From Flavobacteriales bacterium (GTDB lineage: Bacteria > Bacteroidota > Bacteroidia > Flavobacteriales > Flavobacteriaceae), in NCBI GenBank assembly GCA_011526365.1, contig WTIO01000082.1, positions 133,811 through 197,810 of the forward strand: a stretch of DNA of 64,000 bases, in the 5' to 3' direction. A model generated the notes under the pieces. That model did no database searches, was not told where the DNA came from, and worked only from the letters and a program-made list of their open reading frames with translations. The translations under genes and the position numbers were made by a program. Positions 20,029 to 30,838 of the stretch are shown in pieces; the first letter of the stretch is position 1, and every line of letters begins with the position of its first letter.

Positions 20029-21423
20029 ATGGAATATCGAATTGAAAAAGACACCCTCGGAGAAGTAAAAGTACCTAAAGACGTGTATTGGGGAGCGCAA
20101 ACGGAGCGTTCGCGCCAAAACTTTAAAATTGGGCCTGCCCAATCCATGCCGCTTGAGGTGATTTATGGTTTTGCGTATTTAAAAAAAGCAGCGGCCTACA
20201 CCAACTGTGACTTGGGGGTGCTCAGTACCGAAAAACGGGACGCTATTGCTGCAGTATGCGATGAAATTTTAACCGGTGCACACGACAATCAATTTCCATT
20301 GGTCATTTGGCAAACCGGCTCGGGTACGCAATCTAACATGAATGTAAATGAAGTTATTGCCAATCGCGCCCATGTGTTGGCTGGGAAAACCCTAGGGGAA
20401 GGCGAAAAAACCCTTCAGCCCAACGACGATGTCAATAAATCTCAATCTTCCAACGACACCTTCCCTACCGGGATGCACATAGCGGCCTACAAAAAAATTA
20501 TTGAAGTTACCCTGCCAGGAATCACCACACTTCGCAATGCCCTAGATAAAAAATCAAAAGCCTTTGAAAAGGTGATTAAAATAGGAAGAACCCATTTGAT
20601 GGATGCCACTCCCCTAACCCTCGGACAGGAGTTTTCGGGCTATGTTGCACAACTCGACCAAGGGATTGCAGCCCTACAAAACACCCTGCCGCACTTAGCA
20701 CAACTGGCCCTCGGGGGAACAGCTGTGGGAACGGGTATCAATACCCCCAAGGGGTATGCAAAAAAAGTTGCTGCTTACATTGCAGAATTTACAGGACTAC
20801 CCTTTGTAACTGCTAAAAATAAATTTGAAGCCCTCGCCGCACACGATGCTTTTGTGGAAACCCACGGGGCATTAAAACAATTGGCGGTTGCTCTTAACAA
20901 AATTGCCAACGACATTCGACTGATGGCCTCTGGGCCCCGTTCAGGAATTGGAGAACTTATTATTCCTGCAAATGAACCCGGAAGTTCGATTATGCCTGGC
21001 AAAGTAAACCCAACCCAGTGTGAAGCGCTTACCATGGTGTGTGCACAAGTTATGGGAAATGACGTTGCGCTAAGCGTTGGAGGCATGCAAGGCCACTATG
21101 AACTCAATGTTTTTAAACCCCTTATGGCAGCCAACTTATTGCAATCGGCTACGCTGCTGGGGGATGGCTGTGTGAGCTTTACCAACAACTGTGTTCAAGG
21201 GATTGAAGCAAATACTAGCAGGATTGATGCCTTAATGCAAAATTCACTGATGCTAGTTACGGCATTAAACACTAAAATTGGCTACTACAAGGCGGCCGAA
21301 ATCGCCAATAAAGCGCATGAAGAAGGCACAACACTTAAGGAGGCTGCAGTGGCCCTAAATTACCTTAGCGCAGAAGAATTTGATGCCTGGGTACGGCCAG
21401 AAGATATGATCGGTGACGCTTAA
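20029..21423 (+). CDS. fumC: Class II fumarate hydratase
   Basis: [53 protein letters not shown]. Confidence 0.97.
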   Translation: MEYRIEKDTLGEVKVPKDVYWGAQTERSRQNFKIGPAQSMPLEVIYGFAYLKKAAAYTNCDLGVLSTEKRDAIAAVCDEILTGAHDNQFPLVIWQTGSGTQSNMNVNEVIANRAHVLAGKTLGEGEKTLQPNDDVNKSQSSNDTFPTGMHIAAYKKIIEVTLPGITTLRNALDKKSKAFEKVIKIGRTHLMDATPLTLGQEFSGYVAQLDQGIAALQNTLPHLAQLALGGTAVGTGINTPKGYAKKVAAYIAEFTGLPFVTAKNKFEALAAHDAFVETHGALKQLAVALNKIANDIRLMASGPRSGIGELIIPANEPGSSIMPGKVNPTQCEALTMVCAQVMGNDVALSVGGMQGHYELNVFKPLMAANLLQSATLLGDGCVSFTNNCVQGIEANTSRIDALMQNSLMLVTALNTKIGYYKAAEIANKAHEEGTTLKEAAVALNYLSAEEFDAWVRPEDMIGDA

Positions 21424-21441
21424 ACTTAAATCAGCTAAAAA

Positions 21442-22182
21442 CTAAAGTTTTTTAATTTTTACTGTACAAAACTTTTTTGCTACGGTTTTACCATCACCCA
21501 AAGGGGGCGCAGTAAGCAAAAATATCTTTTGTTGAGGATCAGTTTCCTTATTCGCAGCCCTAAAGGTTAGGCCGTCATCTGTTCCGGCATCATACACCAG
21601 TCCGTCCAATGTGCGCTCGCTTATAAATTTTTCGTTTTCGTGTAAGTTTATGTTTACAATGCCAACGTACCAGTCGGGACTGGGTGCAATCATGGTAATT
21701 AAACTAATACTGGGGTAGTCCGTATCCACTTCAATTTCTATTTTACCTACACCACTGCCTAAACCCGAGCCTTTAAAAAAATTTTTTCCTTCCTTATTAG
21801 AAATTTTCTCTTCTATTTCTTTTTTAATTTCAACCGTACTTCCTGTTTCTGCTACATCCTTAATCCCCTTAGAGGCAAAAGTTCCAACCTTCATAAAGGT
21901 TGAGGTGGTTTTATGACTCCACCCAACAATACTTGAGAAATGCGCTCCAGAAGGATAATCTACGGGGAAATCATTTTTGTTCCAGTTAATTTCGAATGTA
22001 ACGGAATATTTTGCGTTGGTTTGTTTTTCCTCAACGGGATCGGTTGCTTTGGGTTTTTCTTCTTCATTGGCGGTAGAACAATTGGTAAATACCAGAACTG
22101 CAATTACAGCAATGACTTTTAAAGTACTTTTTGAAAAGCGGTTGGAAATAAACGTTTGGAAGACTACATTTTTAAGCATCAT
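21442..22182 (-). CDS. Putative lipoprotein with spondin-like domain
   Basis: N-terminal hydrophobic stretch ending ...VFTNCSTANEEE; YSVTFEINWNKNDFPVDYPSGAHFSSIVGWSHKTTSTFMKVGTFASKGIKDVAETGS resembles Spondin_N. Confidence 0.7.
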   Translation of the reverse strand: MMLKNVVFQTFISNRFSKSTLKVIAVIAVLVFTNCSTANEEEKPKATDPVEEKQTNAKYSVTFEINWNKNDFPVDYPSGAHFSSIVGWSHKTTSTFMKVGTFASKGIKDVAETGSTVEIKKEIEEKISNKEGKNFFKGSGLGSGVGKIEIEVDTDYPSISLITMIAPSPDWYVGIVNINLHENEKFISERTLDGLVYDAGTDDGLTFRAANKETDPQQKIFLLTAPPLGDGKTVAKKFCTVKIKKL

Positions 22183-22441
22183 CGGTAAAAATTTGAGGTT
22201 ACACTTAAGCTATAAAAAATTACCCAGTAGCGCAAATCAATTGTAGCCCTAAGCATAGAATACCTATGAAAACAGTTTACTACTCCTTTGCATTTTACAC
22301 AATAAAACACATAGAGGTGTGCGAACACGGGGGAGGAGAAATCCGTTCACCCCACTTTTAGCACGTTACAAAGGATTGGTTCAGCTTTGACCCTGATAGC
22401 TGATATATTTAGGTCAGTACAGTGAAGCTGTTGTTTTGGCC

Positions 22442-24136
22442 TTAATTACGGGTGAGTTTTTTGTACTGTATGCGTTTGGGTAATATATCTGTCCCTAGGC
22501 GTTTTTTGCGGTTTTCTTCGTAATCCGAATAGGAGCCTTCAAAAAAATACACTTGAGAATCTCCTTCAAAAGCAAGGATGTGGGTACAAATGCGGTCTAA
22601 AAACCAACGGTCGTGAGAAATTACCACCGCACAACCGGCGAAGTTTTCGAGGCCTTCTTCCAATGCCCGGAGGGTATTGACATCTAAATCATTGGTAGGC
22701 TCATCGAGCAACAACACATTACCTTCTTCTTTTAAGGCCATGGCCAAATGCAAGCGGTTGCGCTCTCCTCCAGAAAGGGTGCTTACCTTTTTATTTTGCT
22801 CGTTCCCACTAAAGTTAAAACGACTCAAATAGGCTCTAGAATTTACTTCACGCCCGCCCATTTGAATAAGGTCTTGCTCACCACTAAAGTTTGCCCAAAT
22901 GGATTGGTCTTTTTGGATGGACTTGTGATTTTGGTCTACATAAGCCACCTTCACCGTTGGCCCAACTTTAAAGGCGCCCGACAAAGGCTCAAGCTCATTC
23001 ATAATTAGCCTGAACAAGGTGGTTTTTCCTGCACCATTAGGACCAATAACCCCAACAATGCCTGCCTGTGGTAAACGGAAAGAAAGGGATTCGTATAAAA
23101 TTTTATCATCAAATCCCATGGAGACATTTTCTGCCTCAATCACCTCAGCTCCCAAACGGGGGCCATTGGGAATGAAGATTTCTAATTTCTCTTCTGTTGA
23201 TTTTTGCTCTTGACTAAGGAGCTTGTCATAATTGGATAAACGGGCCTTTTGCTTGGTTTGCCGGCCTTTTGGACTCATACGTATCCACTCCAACTCCCGT
23301 TCCAAGGTTTTTTGTCGCTTGGAGGCTTGTTTTTGCTCCTGCGCGAGGCGTTTCGATTTTTGATCGAGCCATGAAGAATAGTTTCCTTTCCAAGGGATTC
23401 CTTCCCCCCTATCGAGTTCTAAAATCCAACCTGCTACGTTGTCTAAAAAATAGCGGTCGTGGGTAACGGCAATTACCGTTCCTTTGTACTGTGCTAAATG
23501 TTGCTCCAACCAATGCACGGATAAGGCATCCAAATGGTTGGTAGGCTCATCGAGTAATAAAACATCGGGCTTTTGAAGCAGTAAACGGCAGAGAGCTACA
23601 CGTCTTCGCTCTCCCCCCGAGAGGACTTTAATGGGAGTCTCTGCTGGAGGGGTTCGCAGGGCATCCATTGCCAAGTCCAACTGGCTGTCTAAGTCCCAAG
23701 CATTAAGGGCATCAATTTGGTCTTGCAAGCCTGACTGACGGTCCATCAATTGCTGCATCTTATCAGCATCTTCGTACACCTCTGGAAGGGCAAATTGATC
23801 GTTGATGGCATTGTATTCCTCTAAAACAGCTACGGTGTTTGCCACCCCTTCTTTTACAATATCAATTACGGTTTTATCAGGATCTAGCTCTGGTTCTTGC
23901 GGAAGGTAGCCCACGCTGTAGTCTGAAGAAAATACCACATCGCCTTGAAAGTTTTTTTCTTGCCCAGCAATAATTTTTAAAAGGGTGGATTTTCCAGAGC
24001 CATTTAATCCTAGAATACCAATTTTAGCCCCGTAGAAAAAACTTAAATAAATGTCTTTTAACACGGGTTTTTGTGCGCCAGGGAAGGTTTTTGACACCCC
24101 TGACATTGAGAAAATAATTTTTTTATCGTCTGCCAT
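22442..24136 (-). CDS. ettA: Energy-dependent translational throttle protein EttA (ABC-F ATPase)
   Basis: Two ABC cassettes (GLNGSGKSTLLK, LSGGERRRVALCRLLL, GPNGAGKTTLFR, LSGGERNRLHLAMAL), ~560 aa, no TM. Confidence 0.95.
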   Translation of the reverse strand: MADDKKIIFSMSGVSKTFPGAQKPVLKDIYLSFFYGAKIGILGLNGSGKSTLLKIIAGQEKNFQGDVVFSSDYSVGYLPQEPELDPDKTVIDIVKEGVANTVAVLEEYNAINDQFALPEVYEDADKMQQLMDRQSGLQDQIDALNAWDLDSQLDLAMDALRTPPAETPIKVLSGGERRRVALCRLLLQKPDVLLLDEPTNHLDALSVHWLEQHLAQYKGTVIAVTHDRYFLDNVAGWILELDRGEGIPWKGNYSSWLDQKSKRLAQEQKQASKRQKTLERELEWIRMSPKGRQTKQKARLSNYDKLLSQEQKSTEEKLEIFIPNGPRLGAEVIEAENVSMGFDDKILYESLSFRLPQAGIVGVIGPNGAGKTTLFRLIMNELEPLSGAFKVGPTVKVAYVDQNHKSIQKDQSIWANFSGEQDLIQMGGREVNSRAYLSRFNFSGNEQNKKVSTLSGGERNRLHLAMALKEEGNVLLLDEPTNDLDVNTLRALEEGLENFAGCAVVISHDRWFLDRICTHILAFEGDSQVYFFEGSYSDYEENRKKRLGTDILPKRIQYKKLTRN

Positions 24137-24137
24137 T

Positions 24138-24317
24138 TTATATTCTTCCTTTTAGAGCATTGAACGTCCATGCAACTGCAGTAAATCCAACGCCTACCAT
24201 GGTTAAAACAATAGTGTATTCTTTATAAACATATACCCCTAAAAGTATAATTGCAATCCCAATCAGAAATAGGATTAGGGCAGCAATCCCGAAGATTTTA
24301 TTTTTGTTTAAACGCAT
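24138..24317 (-). CDS. Small two-TM membrane protein (CAL67264-like family)
   Basis: MRLNKNKIFGIAALILFLIGIAIILLGVYVYKEYTIVLTMVGVGFTAVAWTFNALKGRI; adjacent to ettA; family recalled from memory. Confidence 0.65.
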   Translation of the reverse strand: MRLNKNKIFGIAALILFLIGIAIILLGVYVYKEYTIVLTMVGVGFTAVAWTFNALKGRI

Positions 24318-24462
24318 TTGGTTAAGGTTTATTGGTAACGTATGTATAGTCAAAGATAACGGATTTCAAACGGGTTCAAAATATATTTCCTCCTTTTACA
24401 AGATGTGTTGAATAATACCATTGCGGGCGGTAGAATTTGTATTTTAGCGGAAAAACCACGGT

Positions 24463-26091
24463 ATGGATCTGGAGTTTGAAAAAAATAAAGATCACAATTC
24501 GTTGCTTTTAAATGAGCTGGAACAACTGATGGGGACCATCAAAAAAGGAGGTGGGAAAGCGCGTTTAGAAAAAATAAAAACTGCTGGCAAAATGACTGCC
24601 AGAGAACGCATCGACTATTTGGTGGATGCCAAAGCTCCAGTACACGAAATTGGAGGATTTGCAGCCCATGGAATGTACGAAGAAGACGGGGGCTGTCCTT
24701 CTGCTGGGGTGGTGGTAGTGCTTAGTAAAGTTGCAGAACGCTGGTGTGTAATTGTAGCTAATGACGCCTCGGTTAAAGCAGGTGCATGGTTTCCAATGAC
24801 GGCAAAAAAAAACCTTCGCGCCCAAGAAATTGCCTTAGAAAATAAAATTCCAATCATCTATTTGGTAGATAGTGCTGGAGTGTACCTGCCCATGCAAGAT
24901 GAAATTTTCCCCGACAAAGATGATTTTGGCCGTATTTTTAGAAATAACGCTCAACTCAGCAGTGCGGGAGTGGTACAAATTGCTGCTGTAATGGGTAGCT
25001 GTGTGGCAGGGGGAGCCTATTTGCCCATCATGTCCGATGAGGCCATTATCGTGGACGGTAGCGCGAGTATTTTTTTAGCGGGAAGTTATCTGGTAAAAGC
25101 TGCCATAGGCGAAACCATCGACAATGAAACCCTTGGCGGTGCCACTACACATACTGCCATCAGCGGTGTAGGCGATTATAAAGCCGTAAACGATCACGAT
25201 GCCTTGGACCGAATCCGTCAGTTGATGGGGAAAATGGGCGCTGTTCCACAAGCGGGATTTAGTAAGGTGGAACCAAAAGCTCCTAAAACCTCGCCTGAAA
25301 CCATTTTGGGTCTTCTCCCCGCCCAAAACAACAAACCCTATGACACCTTCAGTATCTTAGACTGCTTAGTGGATGAAGGTTCTGTGGAAGAATACAAAGC
25401 AGACTATGGCAAATCTCTAATTACGGCCTATGCCCGGATTGACGGTTGGGCGGTTGGAATTGTTGCCAATCAACGCAAGATGGTGAAAAATGCTAAAGGC
25501 GAATTACAATTTGGCGGAGTTATTTATAGTGATAGCGCCGATAAAGCCACACGATTTATCGCCAATTGCAACCAGAGGAAAATTCCTTTGGTGTTTCTAC
25601 AGGATGTTACAGGATTTATGGTTGGAAGTAAAGCTGAACACGGAGGAATAATTAAGGATGGGGCAAAAATGGTAAACGCAGTCGCCAATTCTGTTGTCCC
25701 CAAGTTTACTGTAGTGATGGGCAATTCTTTTGGTGCAGGAAATTATGCCATGTGTGGCAGGGCCTATGACCCTCGTATGATGGTGGCATGGCCAAACGCT
25801 AAACTGGCCGTAATGGGGGGACAACAAGCCGCCAATGTTTTACTGCAAATTGAAAAGTCGAAATTGAAGAAAGAAGGAAAAAAGATCAGTGCCGCAAAGG
25901 AAAATGAATTGCTACAACGCATTGAACAGCGCTACGAAAAACAAACCAAACCGCTGTATGCTGCCGCACGGCTGTGGACCGACGCCATTATTTCGCCTTC
26001 AGCAACAAGAAGCTGGATTAGTTCAGGAATCGCTATGGCCAACAATGCTCCCATAGAAAAGCAATTCAATATGGGCGTTCTACAGGTGTAA
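24463..26091 (+). CDS. Acyl-CoA carboxylase, carboxyltransferase (beta) subunit
   Basis: KMTARERIDYLVD, GGSYLVKAAIGE-like segment, FLQDVTGFMVGSKAEHGGIIKDGAKMVNAVANSVVPKFTVVMGNSFGAGNYAMCGRAYDPRMMVAWPNAKLAVMGG. Confidence 0.94.
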   Translation: MDLEFEKNKDHNSLLLNELEQLMGTIKKGGGKARLEKIKTAGKMTARERIDYLVDAKAPVHEIGGFAAHGMYEEDGGCPSAGVVVVLSKVAERWCVIVANDASVKAGAWFPMTAKKNLRAQEIALENKIPIIYLVDSAGVYLPMQDEIFPDKDDFGRIFRNNAQLSSAGVVQIAAVMGSCVAGGAYLPIMSDEAIIVDGSASIFLAGSYLVKAAIGETIDNETLGGATTHTAISGVGDYKAVNDHDALDRIRQLMGKMGAVPQAGFSKVEPKAPKTSPETILGLLPAQNNKPYDTFSILDCLVDEGSVEEYKADYGKSLITAYARIDGWAVGIVANQRKMVKNAKGELQFGGVIYSDSADKATRFIANCNQRKIPLVFLQDVTGFMVGSKAEHGGIIKDGAKMVNAVANSVVPKFTVVMGNSFGAGNYAMCGRAYDPRMMVAWPNAKLAVMGGQQAANVLLQIEKSKLKKEGKKISAAKENELLQRIEQRYEKQTKPLYAAARLWTDAIISPSATRSWISSGIAMANNAPIEKQFNMGVLQV

Positions 26092-26093
26092 AA

Positions 26094-27161
26094 CTAGCCC
26101 AAGGCTTTTTCAAGAGTTGCTACCCGCTGAACTTTGCCCGAGGAAGTGCGTTTGAAGCTTTTTAAACAAATAATTTGCTCTGGGAGTTCCCACTTCTCCA
26201 ATACACCCCAAGCCTTGAGGTCAGCTTTTGAAAATGGTGCTTTCTCCCCTTCTAGCACGAGAATAGGCCGCTCTCCGTAGGTGTCGTCTGCCATTTTATG
26301 GATGAAAAAGGGGCATGAAACCAATGGGCTTAATTTTTCTTCCAACTGTTCTGGATGCAACTTACGACCCCCAGAGTTAATCATAAAGTCCTTTCGCCCT
26401 AAGTAGGTGAAGCTTGTTGCGCTCTGGCAGTCTACCACATCTTTGGTGGTAATTGGAGTCGGTGAAACATGCGGAGCAGTAATCACCAAACATCCCTCTT
26501 CATCGGTCGCTACACCTACGCTTGGTAGGGTAGTAAAAACTTTATGTGTTGAAGTAATTGGGCGGATCGCTACATGACTTAGGGTTTCTGTCATGCCATA
26601 GGTTTCATACGCTCCGGTATGGGAAGTTTCCAAAGTGGCCCGGAGCTTTGATGGCAACGGAGCTCCTCCAATAATCAAAGTGCGCAACTGCTTTAATTGC
26701 GATAAACAATTGCTTACCTGTACTGGAATCATCGCCGCAAAATCATAGGTACTGCCTTTGGACAGTTGTGGCGTTGTTGTTGGGGGGATAATATCCAAAG
26801 AAAGCCCAAGAATCATTGCCCGCACTAACATCATCTTTCCAGCAATAAATGAAGCGGGCAAACAATGTAATGCCCGTTGTCCTGGTTCTAAATTAAAATA
26901 CTCTCCTGTTAGTACCGCACTGTGTACCATGGCTTGTTTTGAGACTTCTAAATTTTTTGGGCTGCCAGTAGCTCCCGAAGTTTTTACTCTAATATGCGAT
27001 TGGCTGTCCAACCAATAGAATAAAAAATCTCCTAGCTCCTGTTCGAAAACCTCTCCCTCTTTGACAAAACTATAGGCAACGTCCAATAAAGTTTCCCGAT
27101 CCATGGGATGGCCGTTAAGCTGAAAGCGGTTGTGAATTTTAGAAAAATGTGGAATTTTCAT
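26094..27161 (-). CDS. menE: o-succinylbenzoate-CoA ligase (AMP-binding), compact form
   Basis: TSGATGSPKNLEVSK P-loop, YETYGMTETLSHVAIR, GRKDFMINSGGRKLHPEQLEE; men operon context. Confidence 0.88.
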   Translation of the reverse strand: MKIPHFSKIHNRFQLNGHPMDRETLLDVAYSFVKEGEVFEQELGDFLFYWLDSQSHIRVKTSGATGSPKNLEVSKQAMVHSAVLTGEYFNLEPGQRALHCLPASFIAGKMMLVRAMILGLSLDIIPPTTTPQLSKGSTYDFAAMIPVQVSNCLSQLKQLRTLIIGGAPLPSKLRATLETSHTGAYETYGMTETLSHVAIRPITSTHKVFTTLPSVGVATDEEGCLVITAPHVSPTPITTKDVVDCQSATSFTYLGRKDFMINSGGRKLHPEQLEEKLSPLVSCPFFIHKMADDTYGERPILVLEGEKAPFSKADLKAWGVLEKWELPEQIICLKSFKRTSSGKVQRVATLEKALG

Positions 27162-28066
27162 TTCAATTTTTTAAAAAGTGGTTGTAGGGAAAACGTCCAA
27201 TTATAGCGCTTTCCAAAAATGAAAAACAACAAGGGAAAAAATACTAGGAGTGGAAGAAAAACTTCAAAATCCATTTGCGGTTCAGAAGTATCTGTTAGTA
27301 TGGCATGGGTTTCAAATACCGTCCAAGAAGCTGTCACCAAGATGGAAGAAAAAAAGTTATTTGCAGCGTGAAAACCTAAGGCAAGCTCTGTTCCCTGATC
27401 GTAAATGGTAATGAGTCCTAAGAAGAGTCCAGTTCCAATATAATAGAGCAACAGCCAATTCCCTAGCTTGTCTACCTCTGGATTAAAAAAATGTAAACTC
27501 CCAAAGAGAACAGAAGTGAGCACCAAAGGAAGCCATACATTTTTTGTAAGTCGTGCAAAGCCCTGCAACAAATAGCCTCTGAACAATAATTCTTCAAAAG
27601 TAGTTTGCAAGGGGAACATAATTATTCCTACTGCAAACATGACCAAAAAAGGAAGCAGCTTAAAATTCCATTCGTAATCCTCTGGGGACATAAAATAATC
27701 TACAACAGTGAAGCCACAAATCATAGCTCCCCAAAGAAGAAATACAAAGCCTACCCGACGCCAATCTACTTTTGCGCGTGAGCTAATGATAGACCGAAAA
27801 GACTGTTCATGGAGCTTTACTACAACCAACCACAGGCCTAATAGACTAACGGCAAAAGGGAGCAGCATTAAAAAAAGTAGGGTGTTTTTAGGAATTCCCG
27901 AAAAAATTTCCATTATATCTGAAGAAGCTACGGTTCCTGTATTAAAATAAGAGGCCGCAAGCATTAGAGGCAGCTGCCCTATAAAATTGAAAATTATAAC
28001 AACAAAACTGCCTAGTAGGTAGTAGGAAAATGCTGCTTTGGTTTGAAAGTTTTGGGATAAAAACAT
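27158..28066 (-). CDS. CPBP family intramembrane metalloprotease (Abi/CAAX type)
   Basis: TTFEELLFRGYLLQGF and SVLFGSLHFFNPE motifs in a multi-TM protein. Confidence 0.92.
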   Translation of the reverse strand: MFLSQNFQTKAAFSYYLLGSFVVIIFNFIGQLPLMLAASYFNTGTVASSDIMEIFSGIPKNTLLFLMLLPFAVSLLGLWLVVVKLHEQSFRSIISSRAKVDWRRVGFVFLLWGAMICGFTVVDYFMSPEDYEWNFKLLPFLVMFAVGIIMFPLQTTFEELLFRGYLLQGFARLTKNVWLPLVLTSVLFGSLHFFNPEVDKLGNWLLLYYIGTGLFLGLITIYDQGTELALGFHAANNFFSSILVTASWTVFETHAILTDTSEPQMDFEVFLPLLVFFPLLFFIFGKRYNWTFSLQPLFKKLK

Positions 28067-28068
28067 GC

Positions 28069-29103
28069 CTATAAATTTATGTTCCAGGGAAGTGATTTAG
28101 CATAGTGAATATAGCCATTTTTAATGTAGAGCGGACTGCTGAAATTATTTTTAAACAACTGTCCTGTGCCTAAGCCTTGTGGTAGGGAGGTGTTCAAAGT
28201 GGCGGTCCACTGGGCAATGGCATTTAACCCAATGTTACTTTCCAGGGCACTGGTGATCCACCAATCAATATTTTGTGCTTCTGCGGCAGCAATCCATTCT
28301 TCACTAGCGGTGAAACCGCCGAGCAAACTTGGTTTTAAAATTATATACTGAGGAGCAATTGTTTGCAAGAGACTTTGTTTGTCAACGGCATGCTGTACCC
28401 CAATAAGTTCTTCGTCTAAGGCAATGGGCAGCGGTGTTTGGGCACATAATTTTGCCATTTCTTCCCACTGGCCTGCGGCTATCGGTTGTTCAATGGAATG
28501 AATTTTTAATTTGGCCAATCGCTCTAAAAGGGAATAGGCCTCCCGAGGCGTAAATGCGCCATTGGCATCCACACGTATTGTAATATCCTTTTCAGAAAAA
28601 CGGTTGCGTAGGGCTTTAAGCAATTGGTACTCATCTTCAAATTTCAGTACCCCAATTTTAAGCTTAATACAATTAAAGCCTGCCTTTAGCTTGGCTTCAA
28701 TTTGTTCTGCCATAAATTCCTTGGATCCCATCCATACCAAACCATTAATGGGTACACCTTCCTCCTTTTGAGTAAAAGCAGAAGGATAGAGCACCATGGG
28801 ATCCTCTGCTGCCAAACTCCGTTGGGCCATTTCTACCCCCATACGAATGGAAGGAAACGCCGTTAACAGCGCAGTTGGAATTGGGGTGTCATTTTCTAAG
28901 TGTTTACATACCTTTTGCAGTGTGGCTTCAAAGTGGGGAACATCATCACAACTCAACCCTCTAAAAAGACCACATTCTCCAATCCCCGTTTTTCCCTCAG
29001 CTGATAGGGTAAGTATCCAAGTTTCCTTTTCGTGAAGTACGCCCCGTGAGGTACCCCCAGGTCGTTTAAATTGCAAGTGGTTTTTGTAATACCTGACTTT
29101 CAT
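28069..29103 (-). CDS. menC: o-succinylbenzoate synthase
   Basis: Enolase superfamily: NCIKLKIG, IRVDANGAF, SIEQPIAAGQ, LDEELIG, LKPSLLGG. Confidence 0.92.
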   Translation of the reverse strand: MKVRYYKNHLQFKRPGGTSRGVLHEKETWILTLSAEGKTGIGECGLFRGLSCDDVPHFEATLQKVCKHLENDTPIPTALLTAFPSIRMGVEMAQRSLAAEDPMVLYPSAFTQKEEGVPINGLVWMGSKEFMAEQIEAKLKAGFNCIKLKIGVLKFEDEYQLLKALRNRFSEKDITIRVDANGAFTPREAYSLLERLAKLKIHSIEQPIAAGQWEEMAKLCAQTPLPIALDEELIGVQHAVDKQSLLQTIAPQYIILKPSLLGGFTASEEWIAAAEAQNIDWWITSALESNIGLNAIAQWTATLNTSLPQGLGTGQLFKNNFSSPLYIKNGYIHYAKSLPWNINL

Positions 29104-30008
29104 TGGAGTAATCCTTGTGTTAGTAAGAGAAGCATCGAAAGACCAAAGGTCAGAAGAGCAACTACCTTTAACTGGGGATCGTACCCTTGAGGCTGTTGCA
29201 CTTTTCGAACGGCATTAAGATGCCACAGAAACCCTAAAAATACGGGAAGCAAACACAAGTATACAGGTTGCATGCCCAAGGGAAGTACACCCAAAACAAC
29301 GGCTACCAATGCAGTGAGTATCAGTACGAAATGATATACTTTGGCCCGTTGAGGGCCAAGAAAAACAACCAATGTGTTTTTTTTTGCTGCCTTATCAGAA
29401 GTGTAATCTCGCATATTATTAAGATTTAGTACTGCTGCACTTAACAATCCAATAGCAGTCGCAAAATACCCTACCGAAGGGGTAAAGAGTTGCAATTGAA
29501 TGTAGAAGGATCCCGCAACAGCAACTAAGCCAAAAAAGAGAAAAACAAACAGGTCACCCAATCCATAATAGCCATAGGGATAGGCACCAGCAGTGTAGGT
29601 ATATGCTGCGATAGCTGCACCAATAGCAAGCAAAATAAAGCCTAGGGCTTCAGGGGCCCATAAACTTCCAAAGGCAAAATAAATTAAGGTAAGGGCACTT
29701 GCAAGGGCAAACAACGCCATCGCTATAATTCCACGCATCAAGGCTTTAGGCGAAAGTAACCGTTGTTGTACCATTCGTTTGGGTCCAATACGATTGTCAT
29801 TATCGGTGCCGCGAATCCCATCTCCATAATCATTTGCAAAATTGGAAAGGACTTGAAGGGCTACAGCCGTAATTAAGGCAAGCCCAAAAAGTGACAATCG
29901 AAAGCCTACCTGCCCAAGTGCTAACGCATTGCCTACAATAATTCCCGACAGGGATAGGGGAAGCGTTCGCAAACGCGCTGCAGAAACCCAAACTTTTGGT
30001 GCTGCCAT
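29100..30008 (-). CDS. menA: 1,4-dihydroxy-2-naphthoate polyprenyltransferase
   Basis: UbiA family: NFANDYGDGIRGTDNDNRIGPKRMVQ; 8-9 TM. Confidence 0.95.
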   Translation of the reverse strand: MAAPKVWVSAARLRTLPLSLSGIIVGNALALGQVGFRLSLFGLALITAVALQVLSNFANDYGDGIRGTDNDNRIGPKRMVQQRLLSPKALMRGIIAMALFALASALTLIYFAFGSLWAPEALGFILLAIGAAIAAYTYTAGAYPYGYYGLGDLFVFLFFGLVAVAGSFYIQLQLFTPSVGYFATAIGLLSAAVLNLNNMRDYTSDKAAKKNTLVVFLGPQRAKVYHFVLILTALVAVVLGVLPLGMQPVYLCLLPVFLGFLWHLNAVRKVQQPQGYDPQLKVVALLTFGLSMLLLLTQGLLQ

Positions 30009-30016
30009 GGGCGGAT

Positions 30017-30838
30017 TTATGGGAATTTTGGAAATTGTTTAAAGTCAGGAGCGCGCTTCTCTAAAAAAGCATTTTTTCCTTCATGTGCCTCATCCATAAG
30101 ATAATACATTAAAGTTGCATCTCCGGCAAGCTGCATCAGTCCATGCTGCCCGTCGAGTTCGGCATTAAGACAACGCTTAATCATGCGTAGGGCCAACGGA
30201 CTGCGCTGTTGCATTATAGCGCACCATTCCATTACCGTATCCTCGAGATCGGCTAAAGGCACCACTTTATTGACCAAGCCCATTTCTAAAGCCTCTTGTG
30301 CTGAATACTGTTGGCATAAGAACCAAATTTCACGAGCTTTCTTTTGCCCTACATGGCGAGCCAAATACGACGATCCAAAGCCCCCGTCGAAGCTTCCTAC
30401 CTTAGGGCCCGTTTGTCCAAAAATTGCATTTTCACTAGCAATGGTTAAATCACAAACCACATGAAGTACGTGCCCACCTCCAATAGCATAGCCGTTTACC
30501 ATAGCAACCACAGGCTTAGGAATCTCACGGATTTTTTTGTGCAAATCCAATACGTTTAGTCGGGGAACACCATCTTCACCAACATAGCCTCCTACACCTT
30601 TTACATTCTGATCGCCACCACTACAGAAGGCCTTTTCTCCGGCTCCTGTAAAGACAACTACGTCTATATCGTTGCGTTCCCGGCAAATGTCCATCGCTTC
30701 CAGCATTTGCTGATTGGTTTCTGGCCGGAAGGCATTGTATACCCGTTCGCGATTGATTGTGATTTTAGCCACTCCTTCGCAGAGTTCAAACTTGATATCA
30801 CTGTAGTTTTTTAAAGCTGTCCAATTTCGTTTACTCAT
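30017..30838 (-). CDS. menB: 1,4-dihydroxy-2-naphthoyl-CoA synthase
   Basis: Crotonase family: [66 protein letters not shown]. Confidence 0.97.
   Translation of the reverse strand: MSKRNWTALKNYSDIKFELCEGVAKITINRERVYNAFRPETNQQMLEAMDICRERNDIDVVVFTGAGEKAFCSGGDQNVKGVGGYVGEDGVPRLNVLDLHKKIREIPKPVVAMVNGYAIGGGHVLHVVCDLTIASENAIFGQTGPKVGSFDGGFGSSYLARHVGQKKAREIWFLCQQYSAQEALEMGLVNKVVPLADLEDTVMEWCAIMQQRSPLALRMIKRCLNAELDGQHGLMQLAGDATLMYYLMDEAHEGKNAFLEKRAPDFKQFPKFP

Noticed and set aside
19945-20142. N-terminal extension of the 128-aa minus ORF
   Set aside because: Overlaps the fumC promoter and start; real protein likely begins at 19944 or 19926
22266-22361. 31-codon ORF MKTVYYSFAFYTIKHIEVCEHGGGEIRSPHF
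   Set aside because: Too short, no leader-peptide motif or adjacent maturation genes; probably chance in an intergenic region
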